From: Ruminococcus sp. AF41-9
Lineage (GTDB): Bacteria > Bacillota > Clostridia > Lachnospirales > Lachnospiraceae
Length of the DNA stretch: 64,000 nt
Assembly (NCBI RefSeq): GCF_003477525.1
Contig: NZ_QUDO01000004.1
Location: forward strand, 89,517 to 153,516
Direction: 5' to 3'
Of the stretch, positions 17,928-28,139 are shown piece after piece. Below the pieces are notes generated by a model, which worked only from the letters and a program-made list of their open reading frames with translations, was not told the DNA's origin and made no database searches. Within the stretch, counting starts at the first letter, position 1. Every line of letters starts with the position of its first letter. Made by a program: the position numbers and the translations under genes.

Positions 17928-18764
17928 ATGATTCGGTCAGATTATACGGGAAAGGGGATTGGAGTCTGTGTACTGGATACCGGAATTTTTCCACATATAG
18001 ATTTTACAGGAAGAATATGGGCGTTTCAGGACTTTATAGGATACAGACGGGCACCGTATGATGATAATTCTCATGGAACCCATGTGTGCGGCATTATTGG
18101 AGGGGACGGGAAGGCGTCAGATGGCAGAATTACGGGAATTGCACCGGAATGTGGACTGATCGTATTAAAAGTGCTGGATCGTATGGGAAATGGAAAAAAG
18201 GGGGATATCCTGAAAGCCGTTCGATGGATACTTGAAAACAGGAGACGCTATAAAATCCGGGTTGTAAATATTTCCGTGGGAACGACATGCAGATCAGGAA
18301 ACGATCATCAGATCCTGATCGAAGGCGTAGAGCAGCTGTGGGATGAGGGACTTGTGGTGGTGGCAGCAGCCGGTAATCAGGGACCAGGATACGGGAGTAT
18401 CACGGCACCTGGGAGCAGCAGGAAGATTATTACTGTTGGCTCAAGCGATCTTCTGACCGGAAAAACAGCGATTTCCGGAAGAGGACCCACATTTGAATGT
18501 GTCTGCAAGCCGGATCTGGTGGCACCTGGAAGCCGTGTGCTTGCCTGTGCACCTGGAAGTGATTATGCTTATGGGATCAAAAGCGGGACTTCAATGTCTA
18601 CGCCGCTGATTTCCGGGGCAGCAGCTTTAATGCTGGAAAAAAATCCGGCTCTTACAAATGTGCAGATTAAAATAAAACTCAAAGAAAGTGCCAGAGATAT
18701 GGGACTTCCAAAGAACCAGCAGGGTTGGGGAAAATTTGACCTGGAGCGATTCATGGAACTGTGA
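17928..18764 (+). CDS. Subtilisin-like serine protease (S8 family), intracellular type
   Basis: A 278-aa S8 peptidase with the full catalytic triad: Asp in CVLDTGIF (about residue 19), His in SHGTHVCGI (about 60) and Ser in SGTSMSTPLISGAAA (about 225), plus the oxyanion Asn in AAAGNQGPG. There is no signal peptide or long prodomain: the mature-type catalytic domain begins near residue 8. That resembles intracellular subtilisin-like proteases, so it probably acts in the cytoplasm or mother cell rather than being secreted (inference). GGAGG lies 7 bases before the ATG. It is monocistronic. Confidence 0.9.
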   Translation: MIRSDYTGKGIGVCVLDTGIFPHIDFTGRIWAFQDFIGYRRAPYDDNSHGTHVCGIIGGDGKASDGRITGIAPECGLIVLKVLDRMGNGKKGDILKAVRWILENRRRYKIRVVNISVGTTCRSGNDHQILIEGVEQLWDEGLVVVAAAGNQGPGYGSITAPGSSRKIITVGSSDLLTGKTAISGRGPTFECVCKPDLVAPGSRVLACAPGSDYAYGIKSGTSMSTPLISGAAALMLEKNPALTNVQIKIKLKESARDMGLPKNQQGWGKFDLERFMEL

Positions 18765-18929
18765 CAGGTACAAAAAAGCTAGTCAAACATAAGCACAAGC
18801 CAGACATAAGCAGGGAAAAAGGTACTGTGTGATGTGAAATTCAGATGGAGAGATATCTGAAAAGACATATTATGGGATCACAGTATGTGAAATTAGTAAC
18901 AAAAAGTATCACTTTAGTGTATAAAAGCA

Positions 18930-18958
18930 TTGACGAATCGAAGTATTTCCGCTACAAT
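18930..18958 (+). promoter_or_regulatory. Promoter of the isocitrate dehydrogenase gene
   Basis: TTGACG (18930-18935), 17-base spacer, TACAAT (18953-18958), about 75 bases before the icd start. The 18765-18929 stretch contains one short inverted repeat (TTCAGAT/ATCTGAA) and nothing else recognised. Confidence 0.78.
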
Positions 18959-19033
18959 GGTAGGTAATTTGACCGGGTAAACACAAATGAGTGGATATTC
19001 CGTTAATTTTCGAAGCCAAAGAGGAGGACCTAT

Positions 19034-20242
19034 ATGAAAAAAATTCAGATGCAGACACCACTTGTCGAAATGGATGGAGATGAAATGACCAGAATTCTCT
19101 GGAAGATCATCAAAGATGAACTTCTTCTTCCATACATTGATTTGAACACAGAGTATTATGACCTTGGTCTGGAATACAGAAACGAAACAGATGACCAGGT
19201 AACTGTTGATGCGGCAGAAGCGACCAAGAAGTATGGCGTTGCTGTAAAATGTGCAACCATCACTCCAAATAAGGCGAGAATGGAAGAGTACACATTAAAG
19301 AAAATGTACAAAAGCCCTAACGGAACGATCCGTGCGATCCTTGACGGTACCGTATTCCGCGCACCGATTGTTGTAAAAGGAATCGAACCTTGTGTAAAGA
19401 ACTGGAAGAAACCGATCACAATCGCACGTCATGCATACGGTGATGTATACAAGAATACAGAGATGTACATCGATGGACCTGGAGATGCTTATCTGGTATT
19501 TGAAGGTGCCAACGGAGAACAGAAGAAAGAGTTGATCCATCATTATGACGGAGCTGGTGTTCTTCAGGGTATGCACAATCTGGATGATTCTATCAGCAGT
19601 TTTGCAAGATGCTGCTTCAGCTATGCGCTGGATACCAGACAGAGCATCTGGCTTGGCGCAAAAGATACGATTTCCAAGATTTATGACGGACGTTTCAAAG
19701 AAATCTTTGCAACCATTTATGAGAATGAGTTCAAAGAAAAATTTGAAGCAGCAGGCATTGAATACTTCTACAGCCTGATCGATGATATTGTTGCCCGTGT
19801 TATGAAGGCAGAAGGCGGATTTATCTGGGCATGCAAGAACTATGACGGAGATGTCATGAGTGACATGGTTTCCTCTGCATTTGGCTCTCTTGCAATGATG
19901 ACTTCCGTTCTGGTATCTCCGCAGGGATACTATGAATATGAAGCTGCTCACGGAACCGTACAGAGACATTATTACCGTCATTTGAAAGGCGAAGAAACAT
20001 CTACCAACTCCGTAGCGACCATTTTTGCATGGACAGGTGCTCTGAGAAAAAGAGGAGAGCTGGACGGCAATCAGGAGCTGATGAATTTTGCAGACAAGCT
20101 GGAACAGGCAACTCTGGAGACAATCGAGAGCGGAAAGATGACCAAAGACCTTGCACTGATCACTTCTCTTGAGAATGTAACTGTACTTAACAGCAAAGAA
20201 TTTATCCTTGCGATCAGAGAAAGACTGGACGAGATTTTATAA
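19034..20242 (+). CDS. icd: NADP-dependent isocitrate dehydrogenase (type II, dimeric)
   Basis: A 402-aa isocitrate dehydrogenase oxidising isocitrate to 2-oxoglutarate and CO2. The N terminus [12 protein letters not shown] and the motifs [43 protein letters not shown] and the nucleotide-site [12 protein letters not shown] mark the eukaryote-like homodimeric NADP class rather than the E. coli class. Length matches. In a fermentative anaerobe it would supply 2-oxoglutarate for glutamate synthesis and NADPH, consistent with nfnAB and proBA in the same window. It is monocistronic with a strong ribosome binding site (gaggagg). Confidence 0.95.
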   Translation: MKKIQMQTPLVEMDGDEMTRILWKIIKDELLLPYIDLNTEYYDLGLEYRNETDDQVTVDAAEATKKYGVAVKCATITPNKARMEEYTLKKMYKSPNGTIRAILDGTVFRAPIVVKGIEPCVKNWKKPITIARHAYGDVYKNTEMYIDGPGDAYLVFEGANGEQKKELIHHYDGAGVLQGMHNLDDSISSFARCCFSYALDTRQSIWLGAKDTISKIYDGRFKEIFATIYENEFKEKFEAAGIEYFYSLIDDIVARVMKAEGGFIWACKNYDGDVMSDMVSSAFGSLAMMTSVLVSPQGYYEYEAAHGTVQRHYYRHLKGEETSTNSVATIFAWTGALRKRGELDGNQELMNFADKLEQATLETIESGKMTKDLALITSLENVTVLNSKEFILAIRERLDEIL

Positions 20243-20260
20243 TAACAGATAGATATGAAT

Positions 20261-20303
20261 AAAAATGGGAGGAACCTGCATTATGCAAGTTCTTCCCATT
20301 TTT
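20261..20303. terminator. Bidirectional terminator between icd and the ABC-F gene
   Basis: AAAAATGGGAGGAAC (20261-20275) pairs with GTTCTTCCCATTTTT (20289-20303). It has T runs on both strands; its right arm overlaps the last codons of the ABC-F gene. Confidence 0.9.
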
Positions 20304-22190
20304 CATATAAGGTTTCCAGTTCTTCTGTGATCGCGGCTTTCTCTTTGCTGAGTCTTGCGCATTCTGCCACGTTTGTGCAGACATCCGGAAGAACCATGGT
20401 TTCATCAATTTCTTTGTCTCTGGTTTCCAGTTCTTCGATCCGGGCTTCGACTTTTTTCAGTTCGTTTTCCCGTTTTCTCTGGCGGGCCTGTTCTTCTTTC
20501 TGCTGCTGCCAGGAGAGCTTGTTATCGGAAGCCTGTTTTGCCTCTGCTGCTGCCTGTGCTGCGGCAGGTGCATATTTCTCTGTCAGCTCCTCTTTTTTCT
20601 CCAGATAATAATCGTAATCACCGATATAATTTACAATTGCCTGGTTGGTAAGATCCAGAATACGGGTGGCAGTCTGGTTGATGAAATATCGGTCGTGGGA
20701 AACGTAAAATACAGTTCCGGTATAGCTGTTTAACGCTTCTTCCAGAATCTCCTTGGATGCGATATCCAGATGGTTGGTAGGCTCATCGAGAATCAGGAAA
20801 TTCGCTTCAGAGAGCATCAGCTTCGCGAGGGATACACGGCCTCTTTCCCCACCGGAGAGGGCGGAGATCAGTTTGAATACATCATCCCTGTGAAAAGAAA
20901 TGCGGCAAGCATATTTCGGATTTCGGTTTCCGTAAGGGTCGGATAAGTATCGGAGATCTCTTCGAAGATTGTTTTCTCCATATGCAGGACATGGTGCTCC
21001 TGATCGTAGTAACCGATCTGTACTTTGGAACCAAGAGAGAATCGGCCGTCGTCTGCATCCACCAGACCATTGATGATCTTCAGCATTGTGGTTTTGCCGG
21101 TACCGTTATTCCCGATCAGTGCAACACGCTCTCCACGTTTGATCTCAAAAGAGATATCACTGAAAAGAGTCTGTCCGGGAAAGGATTTGGAAAGATTTTC
21201 CACAGTAAGGACATCATTTCCGCTCACAAATCTCGGTTCCAGAGAGATTCGCATCTGATTCTGCACTTCTACCGGTTTGTCGATACGCTGAATCTTATCC
21301 AGCATTTTTTCACGGCTTTCCGCACGTTTGATGGATTTCTCACGGTTAAAGGATTTCAGTTTGGCGATAACTGCTTCCTGATGTTTGATATCTCGCTGCT
21401 GGTTCAGGTAGGCTTTGTACTGTGCGTCACGAAGCTGGGCCTTTTTCAGGGCATAGGCGGAATAATTGCCGCTGTACATGCGCATGGCACCGGCTTCAAT
21501 CTCTACAACTTTAGTTACAACTTTGTCAAGAAAATAACGGTCATGGGAGACGATGAATACTGCACCCGGGTAGTTGAGCAGGTAAGTTTCCAGCCAGGAA
21601 ATACTCTCCATATCCAGATGGTTGGTCGGCTCATCCAGAAGAAGAATGTCAGGGCTGGAAAGAAGAAGTTTACCCAGAGCCACACGGGTTTTCTGGCCTC
21701 CGGAAAGGGTTTCAATCTGACGTTCGAAATCCTCTTCCGTAAATCCAAGACCTTTTAAAACGCCTAAGATTTCGCTCTTATATGCATAGCCGTTTTCAAG
21801 TTCAAACCGATGGCTGAGTCTTGTGTAAGTATTCATAAGACTGTCCAGTGCATCTCCGGTGGTTGTTTTCATCTCCTGTTCGAGAGAACGGAGACGGTTT
21901 TCCATATCAATGATATGCTGCTTGGTGGAGATCAGCTCTTCATAGATGGTATGATGACCGTGGATGTCCTGATACTGGGCAAGATAGCCGATATTTTTAT
22001 CTTTGGCAAGGACAACGTTTCCGGAATCCGGAGAGATTTCGTGCATGATGATACGCAGCAGAGTGGTTTTGCCGGCACCATTGTTACCGATCAGTGCGGC
22101 TTTTTCCCGGTCTTCTATATGGAAACTTGCATCTTCAAGGATTACTTTTTCGCCAAAGGATTTACAGATGTTCTGACATGATAAGATCAT
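20281..22190 (-). CDS. ABC-F family ATPase (one-base frameshift)
   Basis: A soluble tandem-ABC protein of the ABC-F family (about 636 aa joined), which acts on ribosomes rather than membranes. The first ABC domain has GNNGAGKTTLL, LSGGQKTRVALG and LLLDEPTNHLD; the interdomain linker is rich in charged residues; the second domain has GNNGTGKTTML, LSGGERGRVSLA and ILDEPTNHLD; a C-terminal coiled-coil-like tail (EEQARQRKRENELKK) follows. The frame breaks near 20886-20888: one more G gives LFTGDDVFKLISALSGGE. It is most similar in layout to YdiF/Uup-type housekeeping members, but an antibiotic-protection role cannot be excluded. It is monocistronic with a long leader. Confidence 0.88.
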
Positions 22191-22351
22191 GGTAATTCCT
22201 CCAGTTTTTTGATAAATTAAACTTCCGGTCTTATAAGGATTCTGTAAGTGATAAATCCCTGTGCCAGGGAAGAAAAATCCGATAAGACATGGTATGGATC
22301 AGAGCACCGGTTGCGGGGATTCAGATTCATACCGGATTACAGTCGATTCTT

Positions 22352-22380
22352 ATTATAACGGAATCCGGGAGGTTTTGAAA
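22352..22380 (-). promoter_or_regulatory. Probable promoter of the ABC-F gene
   Basis: On the minus strand TTTCAA (22380-22375), 17-base spacer, TATAAT (22357-22352). It would give a leader of about 155 bases (22191-22345). I found only a small hairpin (CCCTG/CAGGG) there and no convincing terminator. Confidence 0.6.
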
Positions 22381-22473
22381 GTAAATTCTTATGGAATTTG
22401 ATGTTTTTTGGAGGGAAAAATCGAATTTCATAAAAAAACTGATAAATATTTGTCTAAAAAGTACAAGTTTAAT

Positions 22474-22502
22474 TTGACAATAAAATAACATTTGGGTATA
22501 AT
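22474..22502 (+). promoter_or_regulatory. Promoter of rex
   Basis: Consensus TTGACA (22474-22479), 17-base spacer, TATAAT (22497-22502), 31 bases before the rex start codon. Confidence 0.9.
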
Positions 22503-22532
22503 TGACGTAGACAAATCAAGGAGGGAAAATTT

Positions 22533-23219
22533 GTGGAAGCTAAGGAAATTTCAAAAGCGGTTATCAAACGTCTGCCACGGTACTATCGCTACCTCGGTGA
22601 GCTGATGGAGGAGAATGTAGAGAGAATTTCTTCCAATGATCTCAGCAAGAAAATGCATGTGACAGCTTCCCAGATTCGTCAGGATTTAAATAATTTCGGC
22701 GGTTTTGGTCAGCAGGGTTATGGCTACAATGTACGGTATTTATATACAGAGATCGGTAAGATTCTTGGTCTGGACACCGTTCATCCGATGATCATTCTGG
22801 GTGCAGGTAATCTGGGACAGGCGCTGGCCAATTATGTGGATTTTGAGAAACGTGGTTTTAAACTGGTGGGGATTTTTGACGTAAATCCTGTGCTGGAGGG
22901 AATCGCGGTGCGCGGGATTGAAATCCAGATGCTCAGTGATCTGCCGCTGTTTCTGAAAGAGAATGAAGTGGAAATTGCAGTTCTGACTCTTCCTAAAAAT
23001 AAAGCCAAAGAGATGGCGAAGATACTGATTGAAAACGGAATCAAGGCAATCTGGAATTTTGCACATATTGATCTGGATGCTCCGGAGGACGTAATGGTAG
23101 AGAACGTTCATCTGTCAGAGAGTCTGATGACTTTATCCTACAATCTGAGTGAGTACCGGAAAGAACATGAGGTGCAGGAAGCTCACGGAGAAACAGAAGA
23201 GAGTAAAGAGCATGAATAA
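22533..23219 (+). CDS. rex: Redox-sensing transcriptional repressor Rex
   Basis: A 228-aa Rex repressor that senses the NADH/NAD+ ratio and controls fermentation genes. The N-terminal winged helix (ISKAVIKRLPRYYRYLGEL; SSNDLSKKMHVTASQIRQDL) is followed by a Rossmann NADH domain with GAGNLGQALANY and FDVNP. The start is a GTG at 22533 with ggaggg 7 bases upstream. Its C terminus has an extra acidic tail (EVQEAHGETEESKEHE). A terminator follows, so it appears monocistronic. Confidence 0.95.
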   Translation: MEAKEISKAVIKRLPRYYRYLGELMEENVERISSNDLSKKMHVTASQIRQDLNNFGGFGQQGYGYNVRYLYTEIGKILGLDTVHPMIILGAGNLGQALANYVDFEKRGFKLVGIFDVNPVLEGIAVRGIEIQMLSDLPLFLKENEVEIAVLTLPKNKAKEMAKILIENGIKAIWNFAHIDLDAPEDVMVENVHLSESLMTLSYNLSEYRKEHEVQEAHGETEESKEHE

Positions 23220-23242
23220 CCGGCAGGTCGATGCTGATACTG

Positions 23243-23273
23243 GCTGTGGTCGTAAGATCACAGCTTTTCTTTT
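23243..23273 (+). terminator. Intrinsic terminator after rex
   Basis: GCTGTGGTC (23243-23251) pairs with GATCACAGC (23256-23264), followed by TTTTCTTTT. Confidence 0.85.
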
Positions 23274-23400
23274 GGCTAAAATAGGTGTATACTAAGTGGA
23301 AAAATAAAATAATAATTACGAAATATGTTCCCGGCGGGTTTATGATAGACTGAATAATCGAGAACAACCGGTCAGGAGAATATAGAGGTGAGGTGAGAAA

Positions 23401-24918
23401 ATGAGAGATATCGTAACTGCACAGGAGATGAAAGATCTGGACAGGAATACGATAGAGAACGCAGGTGTTTTATCCCTGGTACTGATGGAACGCGCGGCAC
23501 TGAAAACAGTAGAAGAGATGAAAAAGCGCTGGAAACAGGAGGACAGAGAAAAGGTTCTGGTGGTATGCGGAAGCGGCAATAACGGCGGAGACGGACTGGC
23601 GATTGCAAGGCTGCTTCATCTTCAGGGCATTTCAGTCAGTTTTTATTTCCCGGGAAAAGAAGAAAAGATGACACCGGAAACCGCAAAACAGATGGAGATT
23701 GCACGAAATTACGAAGTGCCACAGGTGCATAACCTGAATCCGGGTGAATATACTACTATAGTAGATGCCATTTTCGGGGTCGGGCTTGCCCGCCCTGTGG
23801 AAGGTATTTATGCGCAGATCCTCCGGGAACTGAACCAGGCGTCTGCTTTTAAAGTGGCAGTGGATCTGCCTTCCGGGATAGATGCGGATAACGGGCAGGA
23901 ACTGGGAACGGCCTTTCGTGCAGACCTGACAGTGACCTTTGCTTTCAGAAAACGTGGGCTGTGTTTTTATCCGGGACGGATGTATGCAGGGGAGGTTGTT
24001 GTCGCAGATATCGGAATTTATAAAGATTCCGGGTATCCGGTTTTTGTACATTCGGTGGAACAGAACGATCTTTCTTTACTGCCGGAGAGAGTGCCTTATG
24101 GAAATAAGGGAACATTTGGAAAGGTTCTTCTGGTTGCCGGTTCCCCCGGAATGTGCGGGGCTGCGTATTTAAGTGCTGCGGCTGCGCTGAAATGTTCCGC
24201 GGGAATGGTGAAGATCCAGACAGTGGAGGAGAACCGGATTCCGCTTCAGACGCTGCTGCCGGAAGCGATGATCACCTGTGAATTTGATGAAAGTGCAAAT
24301 CAGAAGATGATGGACTGGTGTGATGTGCTGGTGATAGGACCCGGACTCGGGGTATCCGGACAGAGCAGAGAACGTGCACAGTGGTTTCTGATGCGCGCTG
24401 CCATGTGCGGCAAGCCTGTGGTCCTGGATGCAGACGGGCTGAATCTGCTCTCTGTTCATGAGGACTGGCGCAGATTTCTTGGCAGAAATGTGATCATTAC
24501 TCCTCATCTGGGAGAAATGAGCCGCCTGTGCGGCAGCAGCATCGGTGAAATTCAGAAAACACTGATCCGGACTGCAGTGAATTATGCAAAAGAGACAGGA
24601 GCCATCTGTGTGCTGAAAGATGCATGTACAGTGGTGGCGGATGAGACAGGAGAAACCTGTCTGAATCTGTCCGGAAATGCAGGAATGGCGACAGCAGGAA
24701 GCGGTGATGTTCTGAGCGGTGTGCTGGCAGGGATTCTCTGTATGTTTCTTTCAGCAGAGAAGAAACTGTCACCGGTTCTGACTGCTGCGCTGGGTGTTTA
24801 TGTTCACGGAGCAGCGGGAGATAAAGCGGCAGAGACAGTTGGAGAGAGAGGAATGACAGCAAGGGATATCATTCGTTTTCTGCCGGAGGTATTGGCTCAG
24901 GCAGGGCGTGAACAGTAA
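23401..24918 (+). CDS. nnr: Bifunctional NAD(P)H-hydrate epimerase / ADP-dependent NAD(P)HX dehydratase
   Basis: A 505-aa fused metabolite-repair enzyme that restores hydrated NADH and NADPH. The N-terminal YjeF epimerase domain shows VCGSGNNGGDGLAIARLL, VDAIFGVGL and DLPSGIDADNG; the C-terminal dehydratase (carbohydrate-kinase fold) shows GPGLGVSG, VLDADGLNLL, TPHLGEMSRL and the catalytic GSGDVLSGVLAG. Both halves are complete. Ribosome binding site gaggtgag precedes the ATG. The next gene, alr, follows after 74 bases; a holo-ACP synthase is often found with this pair in relatives but is absent here. Confidence 0.94.
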   Translation: MRDIVTAQEMKDLDRNTIENAGVLSLVLMERAALKTVEEMKKRWKQEDREKVLVVCGSGNNGGDGLAIARLLHLQGISVSFYFPGKEEKMTPETAKQMEIARNYEVPQVHNLNPGEYTTIVDAIFGVGLARPVEGIYAQILRELNQASAFKVAVDLPSGIDADNGQELGTAFRADLTVTFAFRKRGLCFYPGRMYAGEVVVADIGIYKDSGYPVFVHSVEQNDLSLLPERVPYGNKGTFGKVLLVAGSPGMCGAAYLSAAAALKCSAGMVKIQTVEENRIPLQTLLPEAMITCEFDESANQKMMDWCDVLVIGPGLGVSGQSRERAQWFLMRAAMCGKPVVLDADGLNLLSVHEDWRRFLGRNVIITPHLGEMSRLCGSSIGEIQKTLIRTAVNYAKETGAICVLKDACTVVADETGETCLNLSGNAGMATAGSGDVLSGVLAGILCMFLSAEKKLSPVLTAALGVYVHGAAGDKAAETVGERGMTARDIIRFLPEVLAQAGREQ

Positions 24919-24992
24919 GTTTTATTGCTGCTGTGCACATGCTGGCATTTTTATCAGATGGATAACAGGAAAAACAGAGGAAGATAATTGTT

Positions 24993-26153
24993 ATGGAAAA
25001 AAATAGAAGAGTAAAAGCAGTGATTTCCCTGGATGCAGTGGAAGCAAATTTCAGAGAAATGAGAAAAAATATTGCAGAGGATACGAAGATGATTGCAGTG
25101 ATCAAGGCAGATGCCTATGGCCACGGAGCAGTGCAGATCGCACGTCTGATTCATGATTATGACTATATCTGGGGATTTGCAGCTGCAACTGCGGAGGAGG
25201 CAATTCATCTGCGCCAGGCAGGGATTACCAAACCAATCCTGATCCTGGGGATTGTCTTTGATGAATATTATCCGGAACTTGTTCAGTATGAGATACGACC
25301 GGCAGTCTGTGAGTATGAGGAAGCAAAGAAACTTTCCGGGGAAGCAGTGCGTCAGGGAAAAACAGTACATATTCATCTGGCATTGGATACGGGAATGACC
25401 AGAATTGGTTTTGCGGATGTTCCGGAAAATGTGGAAGTGATCAGAAAAATCGCAGAGCTTCCAAATCTGGAGATCGAGGGAATGTTCACACACTTTGCAA
25501 GGGCAGACGAGTATGACAGAAGCCCTGCAATGGTCCAGCTTGACCGTTACCTGAAGTTTGAGAAGCTTCTGGAGGATGCAGGTGTGAAGATTCCGTTTTG
25601 CCACTGCTCCAACAGTGCAGGGATCATCCGGATACCGGAGGCAAATCTGAGCATTGTACGTGCAGGTATCACAATCTATGGAATTTATCCTTCCGAAGAA
25701 GTGGAAAGGGATATTGTAAAAATGTCTCCTGTCATGGAGCTGAAAAGTCATGTCACTTATGTGAAGGATGTTGCTGCGGGGACTGCGATCAGTTATGGCG
25801 GCACTTTCGTGGCTGACAGAAAGCTTCGGGTAGCTACGATCCCGGTAGGATATGCGGACGGATACCCGCGCCAGCTTTCCAATAAGGGTTGGGTCCTGAT
25901 CCGCGGACAGAAAGCGCCGATCCTTGGAAGAGTCTGCATGGATCAGTTTATGGTTGATGTGACGGAGATTGCGGGAGTGGAAAAAGGAGACGAAGTGACT
26001 CTGATGGGAAGAGATGGCGATGAATTTATCGGCATCGAAGAACTGGGCGATCTCTGTGGCCGTTTTTCCTATGAATTTGCCTGTGATATCAGCCCGCGTG
26101 TGCCGAGAGTTTATATCAAGGACGGTAAGGAAACAGAGATTTATAATCCGTAA
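24993..26153 (+). CDS. alr: Alanine racemase
   Basis: A 386-aa PLP-dependent racemase making D-alanine for peptidoglycan. The PLP lysine lies in VIKADAYGHGA near residue 39; the catalytic tyrosine of the second subunit lies in AISYGGTFVA; GRVCMDQFMVDVT is conserved. Length is typical. The start is the ATG at 24993 with gaggaag upstream. The neighbourhood nnr-alr-mazF resembles the alr-ndoA region of Bacillus. Confidence 0.95.
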   Translation: MEKNRRVKAVISLDAVEANFREMRKNIAEDTKMIAVIKADAYGHGAVQIARLIHDYDYIWGFAAATAEEAIHLRQAGITKPILILGIVFDEYYPELVQYEIRPAVCEYEEAKKLSGEAVRQGKTVHIHLALDTGMTRIGFADVPENVEVIRKIAELPNLEIEGMFTHFARADEYDRSPAMVQLDRYLKFEKLLEDAGVKIPFCHCSNSAGIIRIPEANLSIVRAGITIYGIYPSEEVERDIVKMSPVMELKSHVTYVKDVAAGTAISYGGTFVADRKLRVATIPVGYADGYPRQLSNKGWVLIRGQKAPILGRVCMDQFMVDVTEIAGVEKGDEVTLMGRDGDEFIGIEELGDLCGRFSYEFACDISPRVPRVYIKDGKETEIYNP

Positions 26154-26302
26154 TCATATCTCAAACCATAATATTTTTATAACCACGCATGTATACACAA
26201 GAAAAAGATGGAAATACTTTATCTTAAAACAAGGTTTTTAAGCAGTTCCGTAAGGTTTCGGAATTGTGTCAGAAGCCGAAAAAGAATCGGAGTGTGAATT
26301 GT

Positions 26303-26650
26303 GTGGTAATTAAAAGAGGGGATATTTTCTATGCGGATCTCCGGCCTGTGGTGGGGAGCGAACAGGGAGGAATCCGACCGGTGCTGATCATTCAGAACAA
26401 TGTGGGAAACAGACACAGTCCCACAGTGATCTGTGCGGCGATCACATCCAAAATGAACAAGGCAAAGCTTCCCACGCATATTGAGATTGATGCCGGAGTC
26501 TATGGAATCGAAAAGGATTCCGTGATCCTGCTGGAACAGCTTCGGACCATAGACAAAAGAAGGTTGAAGGATAAAGTATGCCATCTGGATGATGTCATGC
26601 TGGATAAAGTCAACCATGCGTTGGAAATCAGTCTGGAACTTACTTTCTGA
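26303..26650 (+). CDS. ndoA: MazF/NdoA-type endoribonuclease toxin
   Basis: A PemK/MazF-family mRNA interferase of about 115 aa. It opens [23 protein letters not shown] and continues [12 protein letters not shown] and [18 protein letters not shown], matching EndoA/NdoA of Bacillus in length and motifs. The in-frame ATG at 26264 would add 13 non-conserved residues without a good ribosome binding site, so the GTG at 26303, 10 bases after ggag, is preferred. No antitoxin ORF of normal size lies between alr and this gene, where Bacillus has ndoAI. Confidence 0.88.
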   Translation: MVIKRGDIFYADLRPVVGSEQGGIRPVLIIQNNVGNRHSPTVICAAITSKMNKAKLPTHIEIDAGVYGIEKDSVILLEQLRTIDKRRLKDKVCHLDDVMLDKVNHALEISLELTF

Positions 26651-26729
26651 ATCTTGACGGATATGAGATAAAGTGATATATTTTACCAGTAACTACGCGT
26701 TTTCATTACAAAGGAGACTGATTAGAAAA

Positions 26730-28085
26730 ATGGAAGATGGCAGTAGTATGCCCCTCTGGGGCGTATTGGTTTTACTGATATTGCTGTGGCTGAATGGTAT
26801 TTTTTACGGATTTGCGGCAGCAGTGCGAAACATAAGTGAGAATGAGACACAGAAGAAGGCAGACGAAGGGGATAAGAAAGCACAGATGCTTCTGGCGCTG
26901 ATCGACAGACCTGCGCAGTTTGTCAATGCGATCCCGTTGATGGTGATGGCATGTGGAATCTGTTTTGGTACGTTTCTGGTACCCTGGGCTGCAGATGTAT
27001 TTGATCCCTACATAAAACATACACCTGCACTGATCCTGGTTCTGGCTGTGTGTGTGATCCTGCTTGCAGGACTTGGGATTCTTACTTTCCGCCGGGTTGG
27101 CACCTATTATCCGGAGAAATACGCATATCGTTATCTGAAGCTGATTCAGTTCTGGGTAAAAGTGCTGAGTCCTTTTACCACGTTTATTACCTGGATCGCA
27201 AGGCTTGCGGCAGTACCTTTTGGCGTGGAGCTCGACCGGCAGGAATCGGCCGTGACAGAAGAGGAGATCATTTCCATTGTGGATGAAGCACATGAACAGG
27301 GTGTGATCGAGGAAAACGAAGCAGAGATGATCCAGAATATCATATCTTTCAATGAGACGGAAGCGCATGATATCATGACCCACAGAAAGAACGTGGTGGC
27401 TTTTGACGAAGAAATCCTGCTGAAAAGTATGATCGATACCATGCTGGAGGAAGGCAATTCCCGCTATCCGGTTTATGAGGAAAATATTGACAATATCAAA
27501 GGAATCGTTCATTATAAAGATGCGCTGAAATTTATGACACAGAATCCCTGGGCGAAATTTAAGCCGCTGAAAGAACTTCCGGGAATCATCCGTCAGGCGT
27601 CCCTGATACCGGAAACACGCGGAATCGGAGATCTTTTTCACACGATGCAGGCAAAGAAAATCCATATGGCAGTGGTGGTAGATGAATATGGACAGACAGC
27701 CGGAATCGTTACCATGGAAGATATTCTGGAGGAGATCGTGGGAGATATCCTGGATGAATACGATGAGGATGAGGTTACGATCCGTGCGCAGAAGGATAAC
27801 AGTCTGATCATTGACGGTCTGGCGTATCTGGAAGATGTGGAGGAGGAACTGGAAGTAGATTTTGGAGATGTGGAGTTCGAGACGCTGAACGGTTATCTTA
27901 CGAATATTCTGGGACATATCCCGACAGCGAAAGATGTTGACACTGTGATCACGGCGGTGGGATACTGCTTTACGATCCTGTCGATCGGTAATAAAACCAT
28001 CGGCAAGGTAAAAGTGGAAAAAGACAGAAAAGATCCTGCCTCAGAGAATACACAGGTTCATAATGATAAAAAAGAGAAACAGTAA
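26730..28085 (+). CDS. CNNM/CBS-domain membrane protein (CorC/HlyC family)
   Basis: A 451-aa hemolysin-C-like protein. An N-terminal DUF21/CNNM region with about four membrane helices is followed by the conserved EEEIISIVDEAHEQGVIEE segment, a CBS pair (HRKNVVAFDEE; VVDEYGQTAGIVTMEDILEEIVGD) and a C-terminal CorC_HlyC domain. Family members are linked to divalent-cation (Mg2+/Co2+) efflux; function here is inferred. The longer ATG at 26673 adds residues not seen in the family; the ATG at 26730 follows aaggag by 13 bases. It lies between mazF and yebC. Confidence 0.88.
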   Translation: MEDGSSMPLWGVLVLLILLWLNGIFYGFAAAVRNISENETQKKADEGDKKAQMLLALIDRPAQFVNAIPLMVMACGICFGTFLVPWAADVFDPYIKHTPALILVLAVCVILLAGLGILTFRRVGTYYPEKYAYRYLKLIQFWVKVLSPFTTFITWIARLAAVPFGVELDRQESAVTEEEIISIVDEAHEQGVIEENEAEMIQNIISFNETEAHDIMTHRKNVVAFDEEILLKSMIDTMLEEGNSRYPVYEENIDNIKGIVHYKDALKFMTQNPWAKFKPLKELPGIIRQASLIPETRGIGDLFHTMQAKKIHMAVVVDEYGQTAGIVTMEDILEEIVGDILDEYDEDEVTIRAQKDNSLIIDGLAYLEDVEEELEVDFGDVEFETLNGYLTNILGHIPTAKDVDTVITAVGYCFTILSIGNKTIGKVKVEKDRKDPASENTQVHNDKKEKQ

Positions 28086-28139
28086 CTATTCAGGTATTGA
28101 ACAGTTATGGAAATAATTTTTAACAAAAGGAGAAAAAAG

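Noticed and set aside
22191..22345. Antibiotic-responsive attenuator in the ABC-F leader
   Set aside because: ABC-F resistance genes often have one, but I found only a 5-bp hairpin and a 4-bp stem before a T run, too weak to claim.
26772..27917. Minus-strand open frame (381 codons) inside the CNNM/CBS gene
   Set aside because: It is antisense to a complete, recognisable gene and of shadow-like composition.
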